A DNA stretch of 64,000 nucleotides from Neurospora tetrasperma FGSC 2508 (Eukaryota > Ascomycota > Sordariomycetes > Sordariales > Sordariaceae). The notes beneath the pieces are model-generated. The model was not told where the DNA came from, searched no databases, and worked only from the letters and a program-made list of their open reading frames with translations. A program made the translations under genes and the position numbers. Of the stretch, positions 63,701-64,000 are shown piece after piece; the stretch's first letter is position 1, and every line of letters starts with the position of its first letter. Where the stretch lies: the NCBI RefSeq assembly GCF_000213175.1, contig NW_009799103.1:647295-711294 (forward strand), read 5' to 3'.

Positions 63701-64000
63701 TATTACTTTTATTGATAATATAGATTATAATTTTTTATACTATTTATAATAGGACTATAGGAATATTACTTCCCTAGTTTACTTTCTGCTATACTCCGGG
63801 TTTCCAATTAATAATTAGGTATATTTTAAAATATAAACGGCCACCTTCCTTCTAATTAATATTTAAATTGTATATTATATATTATAAATACCTTAGGATT
63901 ATATTTTTAAATAGCCTTATTTTAACGACGTCGAAATTAACTTCGACCGTTTTACCTTCTACTATAATAGGGAGTAATAAAATTTCCTATTTTACAATTT
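60700..64000 (-). pseudogene. Ty3/gypsy pol remnant: RT, RNase H, integrase, chromodomain
   Basis: Read on the minus strand. The RT region begins near 63,600; K-K-D-G-K-L-Y-L lies at about 63,350. The catalytic Y-x-D-D box reads Y-L-N-N near 63,045-63,066, as expected from RIP G-to-A changes at Asp codons. RNase H-like sequence lies at ~62,300-62,650. The integrase core is at ~61,040-62,000, with R-D-T-K-F near 61,560 and a first catalytic Asp changed to Asn. A chromodomain at 60,725-60,895 reads L-E-Y-L-I-K...W(stop)-E-P-I-K-N-L-like, which classifies the element as a chromovirus. Many stops make it non-functional. Coordinates within the element are approximate. Confidence 0.85.

Larger units (their letters stand above)
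59217..64000 (-). mobile_element. RIP-degenerate chromovirus (Ty3/gypsy), right end cut by window
   Basis: This 4.8 kb is extremely A+T-rich, saturated in TpA and poor in CpA and GC words, with no long ORF on either strand: the pattern left by RIP. Conceptual minus-strand reading still shows, in order from right to left, a protease-RT linker, reverse transcriptase, RNase H, integrase and a C-terminal chromodomain, all broken by stops. The element is truncated by the window at 64000. The stretch 59.4-60.7 kb is less clear and may include another relic. Confidence 0.85.

Noticed and set aside
59217-64000. Reading the AT-rich block as mitochondrial or native AT-rich coding DNA
   Set aside because: Gypsy pol domains with stops and D-to-N changes at catalytic sites fit RIP of nuclear transposon DNA, and the block is contiguous with nuclear genes.

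Overview
The window looks like nuclear DNA of a filamentous ascomycete, most likely Neurospora or another Sordariales fungus. Genes carry short introns (about 50-120 bp) with GTAAGT/GTATGT-type donors and CTAAC-like branch points. The last ~4.8 kb is a TA-saturated block in which a Ty3/gypsy pol can still be read through many G:C-to-A:T changes, the signature of repeat-induced point mutation (RIP). The genus is an inference; no species was identified by search.

Region 1-20.2 kb is an orphan-gene neighbourhood. It holds nine small genes (three on the minus strand at 1.3-5.7 kb, six in tandem on the plus strand at 10.3-19.7 kb) encoding disordered, low-complexity proteins, most of them single-exon and several with acidic tails. 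Several share a 16-residue amphipathic N-terminus beginning at Met1 (pattern M-[DE]-S-T-x-E-[VI]-x-x-x-[LM]-x-x-[LM]-x-[IL]). Three share a central R-H-G-[ST] motif, so this looks like a fast-diverging tandem family that I cannot assign to any known family.

Region 20.2-35.1 kb has recognisable genes: a fungal polyol/naphthol-reductase-type SDR, a divergent protein kinase with a Gly/Gln/Arg repeat tail, a Swi5/Ace2-like C2H2 transcription factor with a long leader, and a DUF4470/MYND zinc-finger protein. A 5.7 kb gene-free interval follows, ahead of a WSC-domain cell-wall stress sensor (40.8-41.8 kb).

Region 44.8-49.1 kb contains two paralogous secreted proteins. Their pro-region is nearly identical, a Lys-Arg (Kex2-type) site lies just before the first cysteine, and the cysteine-bearing mature part is strongly diverged. 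This pair and the orphan family are the strongest candidates for undescribed biology here.

Region 50.2-58.7 kb contains tRNA-Gly(GCC), tRNA-Thr(AGT), a possible small membrane protein, a seven-TM protein, histidyl-tRNA synthetase with two in-frame starts (mitochondrial and cytosolic forms), and a Rossmann-fold NAD(P)-binding protein. From ~59.2 kb to the window edge the DNA is RIP-degenerate: a chromodomain-bearing Ty3/gypsy element on the minus strand, truncated by the window, possibly with a second relic beside it.
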